This document shows positions 1 to 11,449 of a DNA stretch of 64,000 nt, in pieces. Under the pieces are notes generated by a model, which saw only the letters and a list, made by a program, of their open reading frames with translations, was not told the DNA's origin and ran no database searches. This stretch comes from Ananas comosus. Lineage: Eukaryota > Streptophyta > Magnoliopsida > Poales > Bromeliaceae. The stretch is taken from NCBI RefSeq assembly GCF_001540865.1, contig NC_033621.1, positions 8,265,537 through 8,329,536 on the forward strand, read 5' to 3'. The first letter of the stretch is position 1. Each line of letters starts with the position of its first letter. The position numbers and the translations under genes were made by a program.

Positions 1-246
1 TGGGTGTCGGAATGACATGAAACTTTAAATCTAGCCTCAGAAAAAATAATTCCGACATATTCTCAAATTTTCTTAATTTTCTGACACTGTAAATTTTTTG
101 CTAAAAGATTAGACCCGTTCCTCACAGAAAAATTCAAATCTTCTGTTTCCACTCCAATTTTAGCACAAGTCACAGTCCAATAAAAATAGTATCTTACACT
201 ATTTTTATTTACACATACTTTTATATTAAAAATCTGGTACATTACA
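1..246 (-). repeat. Terminal fragment of an LTR (R0), reverse orientation
   Basis: This stretch is clearly similar to 28689-28954, the end of LTR R2, in the same orientation. It shares the run that precedes a terminal ttaca (the complement of an LTR beginning TGTAA) and the block around tctggta. The end at 246 is inferred from that alignment. The rest of the LTR lies to the left of the window. No coding potential is seen. Confidence 0.6.
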
Positions 247-932
247 TACAATCTCTTCTCACTCTCTCTTGATCTCTCCCAAACTTGAGGTTTTGGTGGA
301 GAAGGAGCTCGGGAACGCGTAGAGAGCGGTGGATCGACCCCTCGGGCACTCGGTGGTTCAGCGCGCCTTCGCCTCGAGGTTCATGTTTGGTTGAGAATTT
401 AGGGTTTTGAGTTATCCCTTTAAGAATGATGTTCTAGAGATCCCTAGATGATTCTAAACTAGTCTAACCTAGATTTCTTCATGATTTTGGGGTGTTTTGG
501 AGATATGGAAAACTAGGTTTTGGAAATTGGGGGTTTTGCGGTTTAAGGGTTTTGAATCTAATTGATCTCCTAATTCTCTAATCGAAGGATAGAGGAGAGC
601 CTCGGACAACTCTAAGTTGGAATTCGGTGAGCGTTCGGTGGTCGATTGCGAGTTCGAGTTGAACCAGGCGACGTGTGCCGCGGGAGCCTTATTGCAAGTG
701 TTTACAAGCAATCAGAAGTGTTGTGAGGTGGGTTGTGCTTCACCAAGTGATTAGGTCACTTCCATGCCAAAGAGTGAAGTATGGTTTTGGTATTATTGTT
801 GATGCATGTAATGGTAGTTTAATTGCAATTATAAATGCATGAGATATATGCTAAGTTATATATTGACTACCATTAGACATGGACATAGGCATGAGCAAAC
901 ATATAGGATGGGTGTATATGTATGTCTAGATG

Positions 933-1288
933 TGTAACACACTGGACCTTTGCAAATTGCGAGGTTCGAGTGGTTGGTCGTGTTCTGAGCTTTCCCAGAT
1001 TTCTGGTAGGTCGTTGACTGTGTTCCGACCTATGGCACATGTCCCGAGGAGTGTGGTACGAAGCCTTGCACCAAAACCCAAAAATTTGGATTTTGGTCAG
1101 CTCTCGGATTGGCTGTCTGGCGGGCTTGTACCGGTACAAGGTTGTGCTTGTACCGGTACNTTTCCTTCTTTTATTTGTTCTATTTCTTGCTTTTCTTCCG
1201 CTTTTATTGTAGACGCCTTATATGTGTAGACATATGGCGGGTCTGGGCACGCCACCGGGAGGGCCTCCGCCGGTCCCGGGGCGTGACA
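933..1288 (+). repeat. Solo LTR A0 (A/D family) with internal assembly gap
   Basis: It begins TGTAACACACTGG like LTRs A (16783, 24194) and ends GGGCGTGACA. Perfect 5-bp direct repeats agatg flank it at 928-932 and 1289-1293, which is the target-site duplication expected for an LTR insertion. Family members are about 2.6-2.8 kb, but this copy is only 356 bp and contains one N at 1160, directly after a GTACCGGTAC palindrome. The middle, and possibly a whole internal region, is therefore probably missing from the assembly. Confidence 0.85.
1160..1160. other. Assembly gap (single N) inside LTR A0
   Basis: A single n follows gtaccggtac. Sequence to the left is the start of an A-family LTR and sequence to the right is its last ~130 bp, so roughly 2.3 kb or more of LTR sequence is absent here. 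Confidence 0.85.
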
Positions 1289-2147
1289 AGATGTGAATAT
1301 TGAACTTAGGTCGATGAACTCTAGGAAGATTAGAGAACTCGACGAGTGTGGCACCAAGGACTAAATGGCATGAAAACTATGAATCCTAGATATAGATAAC
1401 TAGGATAATAAGTGGTATGATTCGACATGAAACCCAGTGTCATTGAATATAGGTGGAACATTGAACCTAGAGTCGGGTGGACCTAGGTTAGTAAGGACAT
1501 TGGACCTAGTGTTGTAGAAACTAGGTTGTGAACATAGTGGTATTGAACCTAGTGTTATTAAACATAGGTTGAGAAACAAAGTGGCAGGATGACCACTAGG
1601 ATATGAATGGTTTGAACCTAGAAAGGTTGACAAGATAGGGTACATGATTAACCTTTGAGACTTGGAAAGTGGATTCCGGAATCTCTAGGATTGGTGGCTG
1701 CGAGTACGTGTGGTTTTCCTCGCTCGGCAGCAGATGATACTTGCGGGTATAGGCAAGTGAATCATAACTGCAGGTATGTGTGGTTCTCCTCGCCCGGCAG
1801 TGATTCAACGGGTATGTGTGGTTCTCCTCGCCGGTATGCGACTTGTGGTCAAGGGTTTGATGGTATTTCCTCACCCGATGGATGACCTATAGATGAGTGG
1901 ATTAAAAGCTGAGGTGCATGTGAGGCTTGCCTCCCCTCAGGCCTGAATATGAGCGGTAGTCCGCTATTGATTGACTCGAGAGTGAATCGGGTGGTTAGCT
2001 TGGTTAAGGTAAGACAAACCTTAGGAGCAAATGGTAAATGGTATGGATTATGGAATAGAAAGTAGAATCAGTGGATCTACTTGCATTGGTTGCATGAGTT
2101 GCATTGTTGCATTTCTATGAGGCATAAGCATGATAGCGGTTAGTTCG

Positions 2148-2597
2148 GATCACCATAAAAACATGAAACTCTTCAAGTGCAGCGTCGTGGATTCGACGTG
2201 ATCGAAGGCGGTTCGTGGATTCGGATTGTGAGCTCGTGGATTCGAGTGGTGTTCGTGGATTCGGACGTGTGTGTGGCGTTCGTGGATTCGAACGTGAGGG
2301 CATGAACAACCCAGAGGCTTGCGCAAGATCCATAGGAGGTTAAGAGAGGTCGAGTCTGTGGAGTCGATAATCACCTTGTAATCTTTTCTGTTAGTGGATT
2401 ATTTTTTTCGCGTGTTGGTCTCGTGGGTTATTCTCCAAACTGGAGTTTTTCCACGTAAATCTCGATGTGCTATTTTTATTTTTTGCATTTATTTTTTATT
2501 GCATTGAGATTTGCGATTTTGGGCTATAAACCTATTCACCCCCCCCCCCTCTAGGTGTGATATTATCTAGATAGATCTTAGGGTTTCATAACCTACA
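2148..2597 (+). repeat. 5' LTR (3' part) of SIRE-like element
   Basis: This part matches 12226-12355 of the 3' LTR, including repeated cgtggattcg units. It ends at ...cctaca just before the PBS. The first part of the LTR is missing, replaced by F0. Confidence 0.65.
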
Positions 2598-2599
2598 AG

Positions 2600-2617
2600 T
2601 AGTATCAAAACGGGATC
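2600..2617 (+). promoter_or_regulatory. Primer-binding site of SIRE-like element (degenerate)
   Basis: tagtatcaaaacgggatc resembles the initiator tRNA-Met PBS (TGGTATCAGAGC...) with several substitutions. It sits 2 bp after the inferred LTR end. Confidence 0.6.
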
Positions 2618-2636
2618 TAGATTTTTAACTATCATA

Positions 2637-4679
2637 ATGGGAGAAGGCGGTAACATTAATAGACCACCACTCTTCAATGGCACAAACTATTCTTATTGGA
2701 TAACATTAATAGACCACCACTCTTCAATGGCACAAACTATCCTTATTGGAAAGTTCGCATAAGAGCTTTTCTTATTGCCATCGACATGCGAGTGTGGCAA
2801 TCTATTGAATTCGGATGGAAGCATCCCACCGAAATCATCGATAATGCTACCGTCCCCAAACTTAGAAATAGATGGACGAAAGACGAAAATGAGTTATCTT
2901 CGTTCAACAGAAAGGGTATATATGCTTTATTTAATACATTGTCACAAACCTAGTTTTCACGCGTCACGGCGTGTGAAACGACAAAAGAGATTTAGGATAC
3001 TCTACAAATTACACATGAGTGTACAAATCTAGTAAAAGTTCAAAAGCTCCAAATGTTGACAAGTCAATTTGATTCTATTCGAATGGAGGAGCACGAATCT
3101 TTTACTGATTATTTACTAGACTTCAAGACATAATCAATACATGTGCTAATTTTGGAGAGAAGATCCCATAATCGAAAATTGTTAGCAAGATTCTTCGAAC
3201 TCTTCCGGAATGCTTTAGGGCAAAGGTGGCGGCAATCGAAACCGTTAAGCATCCGGATGAGATGAAAGTAGAAGAATTAGTAGGAGCTTTGCAAACGTAT
3301 GAGATGACTTTTCCTACTAATCAATCTTTTTCCAAGTCTTCTTCTAAAAGTACAGGTATTGCACTCAAATCGACAAAGGAAGAAGACATGGACTCAGAAT
3401 CCGACGGAGACATCTCTATCGCGGACTTTGAACATCAATTGGCGCTCCTAACTAAGAAATTTCGTCGAAACTTCCGGAAGAACAAATCCAACAAAGCTTC
3501 ATCTTTGAAACAAAAATCTTCTTCTAAAGATTCTTCAAGTTCAAAATCAAAAGAAAAGAAACTTGCAAAACCTTCTAAAGAAAAAGATGTTTTTGAAGGG
3601 AAAATCCAATGTTTCAAAAGCAAAGGCTACGGCCATATTTCCATGGATTGTCCCACTAAGAAATCCTACAAACAGAAGGCTTTGCAAGCAAGAACTTGTG
3701 ATGATTCTACTTCGAGTGAATCAATCTCAAGTGACGAAGAAAAGAATGAGACTGTTGCCTTGTTTACACTTCTTTTCGTTTGTCTTCTGTTGTTTGTTTA
3801 TCTTCTATTTTACCTGACTCCGCTTCTTTGGTTTTGCAAGAAACATCGAGCGATGATAATGAAAGCAAAGAGGAGTCGGATGAAGAAGATCTCACCGAGG
3901 GTTGCCATCAACTTCTTATTGAATCAAAGAAAATGGCTAAGCATAATAAGAAGTTGAGAAAGAGATTATTGGAACTTGAAGATGAGAACAAAACTTTGAA
4001 GACCACCAATAAAGCTCTTGAGGAGGAAAGGGAATCGATTTTGAAGAACAATTCGGTCCTCCAAGTGAAGCTCGACCAATCGGTGTTAACGATCAAATCA
4101 CACCAAGACAAGGTTGGTTTTCTAGAGCAACAATTCGAAGAAACTCATGCATCTAACCAAGTTTTGACTAAACAAGTTCATCAACTCAAATCCAGCATTC
4201 AAAAATTTTCTTCCGGATCAAAGAAGTTGGATCATATGCTCGGATTGGGTCAGACCAATAAACTTGGACTTGGATACGAGCGGACTTATGTTGAGAAGGA
4301 TCAAAAGGAAAAACATAAAGTCTCAACACCTTTAAAGGAGAAGGTGTGCCATAGATGTGGAATCAAAGGACACATCAAGAAGAATTGCCCTAAGAAGAAT
4401 AAGAAGACTCAACCGGCAACTTCGAAATATTTATCGACATCTTCAAATACTCGACTTCCCCCATGGATTCAAAAGCAACATCAATCAAGTCGAATACCTC
4501 AAATCAACCGAAAGTCAAAGCCACAACATCAAGCTCAACCAAAGTCGAATGCAACAAGAAGACCAACGGTTGATCAAAAGTCAAAACAAACGGCACCTAA
4601 CGTCGACAAGTCGAGAAAACCAACGATTCGACAAGTTTGGATTCAGAAAGGTGATATCCTTTCTTGTCTTACGTCTTAG
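2637..4679 (+). pseudogene. gag: SIRE-like copia Gag (broken)
   Basis: The start is ATG at 2637, followed within a few codons by the typical plant copia gag opening (PPLFNGTNY, then YWK). The UBN2-type gag core continues through 3250 in changing frames; motifs such as KVAAIE and MKVEELVGALQTYE near 3220-3300 are readable. A lysine/serine-rich stretch follows, then a first CCHC knuckle at about 3607-3650 whose second cysteine is serine (CFKS). A long coiled coil lies at 3930-4200, the GLGYE motif near 4272, and an intact knuckle CHRCGIKGHIKKNC at about 4345-4390. The breaks are a 50-bp tandem duplication near the start, stops near 2951, and frameshifts near 3130 and 3780. The gag-knuckle-coiled-coil order is that of SIRE-type copia elements. 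No pol follows. Confidence 0.75.
2651..2750 (+). repeat. 50-bp tandem duplication inside gag
   Basis: Bases 2651-2700 and 2701-2750 are identical except for t/c at 2691/2741. Since 50 is not a multiple of 3, the duplication alone shifts the gag reading frame 5 codons after the start. Confidence 0.95.
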
Positions 4680-6034
4680 TTTGTTTTTGATTTGTGTAGT
4701 GCTTTGATTGGTGTTTATTACATATTTTATAATCATTGCATTACATGTTTGATTGGTGCTTGAAATTTATTTTTGAAATCTTTTCCGAGAAAGGTGATTG
4801 GAAAATTAAAACTTCAAATTTTCAAGAAAGGTGATGTTTTGAAATCATTGATTTGGGAAAATTAAACTTTCAAAGTGTCGTGAACATCTTAAAATTCATT
4901 CATTTTGAGTTAAGTTCATATTAATTATCGATTTTACTCCACTTTTATTATTTTGAATATAATTTATTATAGGAATTCTTAATACATATATTCATCAAAT
5001 TTATGGAATCCAATTTGATCTATTAGTGATTAATCTATCTTGGTTGTGCGTGTTGAATATAATGAATAGTTATTTGCTAATAGACTAAAATTTGTCAAAC
5101 TTTCTTTTAAATGCGAGATTGTCTAATTTAGGGGGAATTTCAATTATTAAAAAAAATAAAATATTGATACGAAAAAAAAATACTCCTATGTTTAAAAGAT
5201 GTGGAAAGAGTTACATTCGAAAGAAGTGTGAAAACTATTGTCACATGTAGGAAAGAGCTACCACCCTGGTCGTCCGGTAAGTGTGTGAAGCTACCACATG
5301 GAAATTGTTTGAATAGCCGAAAAGGTTGAAAAATAGTAAATATTTTAGATTTTTCGGAGTTATAAGGTGGTATAATGAAAAGATGCTCAAAGAGCCACCC
5401 TCGGTGTTGTATTAGCTAAATATCAATTTTGAACGTTTTGCGACAAATTGGTGTCAATTTTGCCAATTTCTATAAGTCGTGTTTCATGAACTATTACATT
5501 TTGATAGATTTTGAACCACTAGATTATTTTTTGTGACGTAATTTTGAAGTTTAGGTGAATTAAGAAATCTTGTAATATTTTATATTCATCATGATAATTG
5601 TGGAGTACAATTCTTAATTTTTGTGAAATTAACTTAATTTGAATCAATTAAATATGGAAAATTTGATTTTCTGGCACTGGGTACCGGTACTAGGTATTGG
5701 GTACTGGTACGAGGCAAACCGGTACTGTTAAACTTGAGTGTTTAAAAACTTGTTTTTGAACTGGGTACCGATACGCGGGTTCATGTACCGGTACGAGGTC
5801 TGCGGAATTATTTTTAAATACCGGTATTGTGTTTTATTTTTCCTCCAATACTTCATAAAACTCTTCCTTTCTCTCTCTAAAAATCCCCTAGCATCTTTCT
5901 CACCCGGATCTACAAGTTTTCTGCAGAGATTTGTAAGTTTCTTCTCTAGATCTGATCTTTTCATCTTCAAAACCCTCTTTTTTTAATTTTTCGAACGATA
6001 TGTTGGGTTGAAGATCGATCTCTATTTTTGATGA
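4680..6034 (+). other. Internal spacer of SIRE-like element, no pol found
   Basis: This AT-rich sequence has no open frame resembling protease, integrase, RT or RNase H. Between about 5680 and 5800 it contains several GTACCGGTAC-type palindromes and near-copies (gtactggtac, gtaccgatac), as the 3' LTR does at 11715-11955. From 5850 to 5990 it is CT-rich and resembles an LTR leader, so part of this spacer may be an old LTR fragment. Confidence 0.5.
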
Positions 6035-6039
6035 AATGT
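6035..6039. repeat. Left target-site duplication of R1 (aatgt)
   Basis: It is identical to 9209-9213 on the other side of the LTR. Confidence 0.9.
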
Positions 6040-8439
6040 TGTCACGCCTCACGACCAACCGCCAATTTGGACCGAGTCGCGGCGCCGACGACAGACCACC
6101 GAACGGATTAGGGTTTCCCCTGTACGTGGACAGAGTCTCCCCTGTACGCTCTAGGCGTCGCAATCCAAACAATCAACGAATGTTCCAACTAGGAACGGAT
6201 ATTAATCCAGATTGCATAAGGAAGTATCAAATACATAAAACTACCTGCTATAACAAGCATTCATATAATACATCACAGTTTCAGTTTACAATTTTCTTCC
6301 AAATTACAATCTAGTTATTACATTGAATACAAGTTGGTTGTTGTCATTTCATTCTAACCCCTAGGCCCTGCTGACTCGGGGTACTGCTACCTCTGGTCAC
6401 TGTGGTGGGGCGCTCTCTACGGAGCTACGCCCTTGCCTCGCGCCGCCGCGCCGCACACGTACAACCTGAAAACACCCCAAAACCACGTGGGGTGAGAACC
6501 AACTCCATGGTTCCCAGTGGGTACGGCCACCCAAGGGAAAAACTCGACCGATAGGTCTAAGGAGGCCCTGCAACATGTTAGTTTAACAATATACAACATA
6601 TATATATATTCAATTGGAATACATGCCAGGCCTCACAATATGCAGTATGCAACTCTATGCAACATCTAGTAGATCATAGATTCTACATTTACCTGGCTAC
6701 TTTAGCTCATATCTTTCACTCTAAGGTTTCTATTACCTTAGGATTTAAACTCGGTCCACTGGCTTCTAAGGTCTCTATTACCTTAGCTCAAGCCTCTATC
6801 TCTAGCTCATATGGGTTCCTCTACCCTATCAAAGCTAACCACCCGACTCGGCTTCGAGTCAATTATTTGCGGATAGCCTGTGCACTGGCTGCTCATCAGC
6901 CTACCGCCCTCTCTGTCCCAGCCCCCTAGCGGCGAAGTCGTCGCATACGCTAAGCCCAGCTCAAGTCGTATGACTTAACTATCTCGCGGCAAACACGTTG
7001 CTCTTACCCAGCGTGAGCTTGAGGCATGACACACCGTCTGGCGGCGAACGGATCGCACCTCACCCAACAACGGTACATGTCAGACTCAGCCACCTGGAGA
7101 CGCCCGCGTCGTACTTACCCAGCATGGATTTAGTCTACTCTGGCGGTCTGATCCTCAGTCGGCTTAACCATCCGGCGGCGAAATCGTCGCACAAACGCCA
7201 CGACAATGGTTCAAGCCTCGGGCGGTGATCTCCATGTGATTGCCCCCCAATCCTCCCTCGGTACCAAGCTCGACGGCGAAGTCGTCGCACAAACGCCCTA
7301 GCCTTTACCAGGGTCATCACAGGTCCTGGGATTCCGGAATCTACTTTCCACAGGTCGAGGGTCCATAGCCAACCCTATACTTTCGACCTATCTCATCCTA
7401 GTGGCTATACCACTATACTCATCAATCTAGGTTCCAATACTCTAGGTTCTATGTCCATGTCACTTAACCTAGATACACTTGCTAGGTTCTTGTCATCTTT
7501 GCCTAGATGTCCACTTCTAGGTTTACTAGTTCGACCTAGGTTTACTAACACTAGGTTCGATACCACTCGATTTACTTGACAACCTAGTTGTCCAATCAAC
7601 TCTACTCACACTAGAGTTATTATCTTATGCTTTCTACTTGACATTTATTCTATGCATCTTTATTCATCATGCATTCAATTTAGCATTTCCATCCATGCAT
7701 CATTATTAGTATGCATTCTTTACATTAGCTAGCATTATTTACATGTCATGCTATCGTGCTTGCTACTTGGCACTTTACTCTATGCATTGTTGTTACTATG
7801 CATTCTTTACTTAGCCTTTACTTTATGCATATTTATTAATGCACCATTTAGTCTTGTCTACATGCACATGCATCAACATGAGATTACATTGCTAAGACAT
7901 AAAGGGCGACCCAGTCGCTTCGGTAAGCACAACCCACCTTAGTTAGCTTTTCCGATTGCTCGTCGACACTTGCAATCGGCCTCCCGCGGCACTCGGCACC
8001 CGTTTGGGCCCGATCTCACAGTTGCTCCCCACGAGCGCGCCGCTTCGCCGTTTCAAGTTCTAGCGATCTTCGCCTTACCGTAACGGTGCTCGGGACCCGA
8101 TTTCACGATTTATGGACGCCGCCTCGGCCCTCCAGGCGGAAACGAAGCTCCAAGCGTCCATTTCTTCAATATCTTTCCAACGGCTTGTCGGATTGCCGAA
8201 CCGACTTCGCCAACATGTTTCGTTACCTACCAATTAGGTTTATGAAGGGTCAAATGAGATCAAACTCATCTATTTACAAAAACCCCATTTTGGGTGCCCT
8301 AGATGCCATTACTAACAAATCCACCAAATCAATCTATGAAATGGGTATAATCTATCTAGATAGCATGCTAGGGTACTAGAAATACCATTTCTAGGGTTTA
8401 AAACCCATCTACAAAGATCTACCATGAGAGGGCTTGGAA

Positions 8440-8665
8440 GCTTACCTCTCCAAGAGCTCCAAGAGGAAGAAGAAGATGAAGATAAAGATGAGGAAGAAGA
8501 TCTTCTCCTTGGTCCTCTTCTTCTTCTCCTTTCCTTTCTCTCTTTCTTCTTCTCTTCTTTTTTCTCTTTTCTTTCTTTCTTTCTTCTCCTCCCTTGCACG
8601 ATCAGAGAGAGGGAGAGAGAGAGAGAGGCTGAGGGAGTGAGAGAGAGAGAGAGAGAGAAGCCTCT
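8440..8665. repeat. Pyrimidine/purine tract with (GA)n microsatellite in R1
   Basis: A GAA-rich block (8450-8510) is followed by a TTC-rich block (8505-8590) and then GA repeats (8604-8660). The same kind of tract occurs in F1 (14660-14815) and the Tekay LTR (51020-51190). It lies downstream of the palindrome array in LTR orientation, so it probably falls in the leader of the LTR transcript. The ORFs it creates are not genes. Confidence 0.85.
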
Positions 8666-8752
8666 CTAATAACCCCTCATATGGCCATTTTGCACATAAA
8701 CCCCTCCACTTTTCATCTCTTACACAGCCCTCACTGGGCGTTCTGCACGTGG

Positions 8753-9040
8753 AGGGACCGGTCTCCCCGACCAGGGACCGGTCCCCGAGAGCTCTCCTAG
8801 ACAGCACGTGTTAGGGAACCGGTCTTTCCCTAAGGGACCGGTCCCCCGGAGACCGGTCTACCCACCAAAGATCGGTCCCCGAGAGCTCATCTCGCGGGAC
8901 TTAGCCAATTTCTGGCTCTTCTCATTGGTGTTGTAGGCTGGGACCGGTCCCTCCCCTGCTAGGGACCGGTTGCATCAGCAACCCCGCAGCCTTTAGCTGA
9001 TGGGACCGGTCTCTCACCTCCAGAGACCGGTCCCCGAGAG
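8753..9040. repeat. Array of GGACCGGTCC palindromes in R1
   Basis: About ten perfect or near-perfect copies of the palindrome ggaccggtcc occur in pairs facing each other, separated by short non-repeated spacers such as ccccgagagc. They lie in the U3-like part of the LTR. F1 has the equivalent array at 14264-14575. Confidence 0.9.
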
Positions 9041-9213
9041 CAACCTCAACCCAAAAATGCAGATTGCATCGTTTGCCCTCGCGGACTCCATTCCAATGCA
9101 CTTATTGGGTTTCGTGCATCCTTAGCTTTTCCAAAGCTTACCCACTCGACAATTAGTCGATTCTGGACGAGGTGCAACTCTCGAATTTCGAGAATTCATA
9201 TCGTTACAAATGT

Positions 9214-9533
9214 CTTGCAATTTTTTGCTTTGTTTAACATTAGATACATGCTTGCTTGCTTCTTGAACATATAGATTAGAGAATAATGTGTAATATTTTG
9301 CAAATCTAAGATCTATAGCATGTTGGATGTGGAATTTCGAGATTTTTCGTCGGAATGCCATTTACCATGAAACAACTTGCTTGAAACTGTTGGAAATAGT
9401 GTTTTTATACATTTTAAGTTGTGTAGAAACTTTTTACACTATTTTGCAAGCTTTTTTGTGATTGTGTTCATGCATGTTTCATTATTTTGTAGGAAAAATG
9501 GCTTTCTTGCTCCTACTGACTTTTTTGGTTCTC
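9214..9533 (+). other. Spacer before ORF2 of SIRE-like element
   Basis: AT-rich sequence that continues the host element after the R1 insertion. No gene or clear signal is seen. Confidence 0.4.
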
Positions 9534-10952
9534 ATGGCCACTGGAAGTGGTCGTGGATGTGGTCGTTGAGGAGCTTCTAAACGAACTCGTACAGAGGAAA
9601 GGTCATCCGATTCTGATTCAGACTATAATGAGAGTTCCTACGAGGAAGAAGAAGAAACTGAGGTGCGAACAGACAAAGGCAAAGGAAAAGCATCGGAAAC
9701 ATCAAGGAAGAAGAAAGGTGCTTACTCTCCTCCACGGCGAAGCATGGGTGATCCGGTTATCCGTGAGGAAGGTTCGCGTGAACATGAAAGCCGTTCTAAA
9801 CATGCAGCGGAAAAACTTTCCCAACGGCAGAAGACATTTGCGAGCCGTACCTGCCTGACAGAGCGTTATGTCAACTTTAATGAGCTCATAAGGGAGGTTC
9901 CTGATTTCGGACTCTTACTACAAAGAGCCCCTTTTGAGCCTATTGGGAGAATCTCGGCACGGACCGCTTTCTGTGTAGAGCTTATTCGCGAATTTTACAT
10001 GTGTGGAAAGGTACTTGCAGAGGATCAAGAGACCGGAACTTTTGTATTTGAGACACATGTTCATGGAAAGAAGGTTCATGTCATCCCTCACACAATTGGA
10101 GAGTTGTTTGGATTGAACATGGATACCTTCGATCTTCATTATACCAGTGGATCCTTTCAGCAGTCGATGCATTGGAACACGGTGATTAGTGCAATCTGCA
10201 AGGCAGGAACAATGACGAATCGTCTATATGTGGAATCTAAGGATTTGAGGCCAGAGTATGACATTTTGCCCTTGGTGATTTGCTATAATGTAGTACCAAC
10301 GATCGGGACAAAGAGGATTCGCTGGGATCGTCTTGTCCTTCTCTACCTGCTTGGCCATCCGGAGTGTGCGGCTGGTTTGAACGTCAATGTGCCGTTCCTG
10401 ATGTGGCAGAAAATGGCGCACGTCATTCAGTCTTCAGGGCAGCGTGAGTTACTTCCTTTTCCGATTCTGATCACGAGGATTCTGCAAGCAAATAGAGTAG
10501 ACACCACGTGCATCAAATATGACTATGGCCTAGGACCTATTGATGGAGTGACTTTGGCCAAGTCCATTAGCACCTTGATGACATTTTAGCAGACTAAAGC
10601 ACATACCACTGTAACTTCTAGCTCAGCTGCTCGGCTTGCAGACAGTGAAGAATCATCGAGCTCAGGGGGAGTAATTACTGTTGAATTACTACACCATGAG
10701 GTTTGATCTGTGAAGAAGCGGATTAGTCAAGGGTTCAAGTTTATGGAGGAAGGATTCAAGAAAATGGAAAAAAGATTCAAGAAGGTGGAAGATGGTGTGA
10801 AGAAAATTCTAGAAATGCTCGGATGTCGCCACGATGATGTCTTTTCAAGCGGTGCTGGACCGAGCTCATCGCACCCAGTCGAGCCACATACAGCTGGAGC
10901 ACCTGAGGATATTAGAGGAGGAGATGATGATGACGGCGAAGACATTGAGTGA
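9534..10952 (+). pseudogene. ORF2 of SIRE-like element: plant transposon protein domain, coiled-coil C-terminus
   Basis: A single frame runs from ATG 9534 to TGA 10950-10952 (about 472 codons). It is interrupted by only three in-frame stops: TGA 9567-9569, TAG 10587-10589 and TGA 10704-10706. The N-terminus is Gly/Arg-rich, then acidic Ser/Asp/Glu-rich, then basic. The central domain (about 9830-10580) includes LIREFYMCGKV, a GKKVHVIPHTIGELFGL-like stretch, ILPLVICYNVVP, a LYLLG segment and LPFPILITRIL. This is the pattern I associate with the 'putative plant transposon protein' family (Pfam Transposase_32), though I could not search. The C-terminus (10710-10830) is a Lys/Phe heptad-rich coiled coil ending in an acidic tail. 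It occupies the env-like position between gag and the 3' LTR. Its enzymatic or structural role is unknown. Confidence 0.7.
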
Positions 10953-11436
10953 TGCGTTCTTCTCTACAGCTTAGTTTACTTATCTTCTGTTTGCTTTTAG
11001 GATGGTGTTTAGTTTACTTCACTTGTCTTTACATTATCTTTTGGTCTATACTTATGACGTAACTGCGACTATATTCTCTAGTATGTTTTCTCTCTATATT
11101 TTTTTCATTGGCAATTTTTGACAAAAAGAGGGAGAACATAGGCAGACAGGGGAGTTGAACAAAGGGGGAGAAAATTTGAACTTCGAGAATATTTGACGAT
11201 GAAGGAGGAGATGTTAAGATTAATGTTTTTGGACTTTTTACATTATTTTGAAAAATCTATTTTGCAAGAAAACAAGACTTCAAGACTCCTAGTTTTGTCT
11301 AAGTCATAGAGTCTGTTTTAGGAGTTTTTAATCATATGTATTTTGGATCTTACACGCGAGAGGTTTGATGTTTTGGTGATGACATTGAACTTCATTTTTC
11401 ATTTGTGATGTATTTTTGAGTTTTGTCACGAAATTG
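10953..11436 (+). other. Untranslated region between ORF2 and polypurine tract
   Basis: AT-rich, with purine-rich patches (agggggagaaaa near 11160, gaaggaggaga near 11203). The second patch is followed by tgttaag, repeating the PPT/LTR junction seen at 11438-11456. No ORF of interest. Confidence 0.45.
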
Positions 11437-11449
11437 CAAAGGGGGAGAT
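11437..11449 (+). promoter_or_regulatory. Polypurine tract of SIRE-like element
   Basis: aaagggggagat immediately precedes the 3' LTR start TGTTAAG. It is the expected plus-strand priming site. Confidence 0.75.

Larger units (their letters stand above)
247..2147 (+). repeat. Truncated LTR-type repeat (F0), split by solo LTR A0
   Basis: The stretch resembles the interiors of the other long LTRs here. Around 640-730 it matches the reverse complement of 27720-27840 in LTR R2 (the gtgccgcggga motif and the gtgggttgtgct motif). Near 1700-1860 it has three diverged copies of a tgtggttctcctcgc unit. Solo LTR A0 interrupts it at 933-1288. At about 2147 it stops abruptly against the SIRE-like LTR without a recognisable LTR end, so it was truncated by deletion or recombination. 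No real gene is seen. Confidence 0.5.
6040..9208 (-). repeat. Solo LTR R1, 3.17 kb, reverse orientation
   Basis: On the plus strand it begins TGTCACGCCT and ends CGTTACA, so in its own orientation it runs TGTAACG...GGCGTGACA. Perfect 5-bp duplications aatgt flank it at 6035-6039 and 9209-9213. No internal domain is present, so it is a solo LTR left by LTR-LTR recombination. It is the same family as F1 (14093-16686): both start with a gaattctcgaaat block and both carry GGACCGGTCC arrays. Inside are four diverged ggcggcgaa-tcgtcgcac units (6930-7300) and a pyrimidine/purine tract (8440-8665). ORFs in it are compositional. Confidence 0.9.

Noticed and set aside
8424..8669. Overlapping ORFs of Glu/Lys, Leu/Phe or Ser/Arg repeats
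   Set aside because: They are produced by the CT/GA tract and microsatellite of solo LTR R1 in all frames.
8753..9040. Palindromic repeats with spacers, superficially CRISPR-like
   Set aside because: Unit is only 10-12 bp, spacing is irregular, there are no cas genes, and the sequence is a plant LTR.
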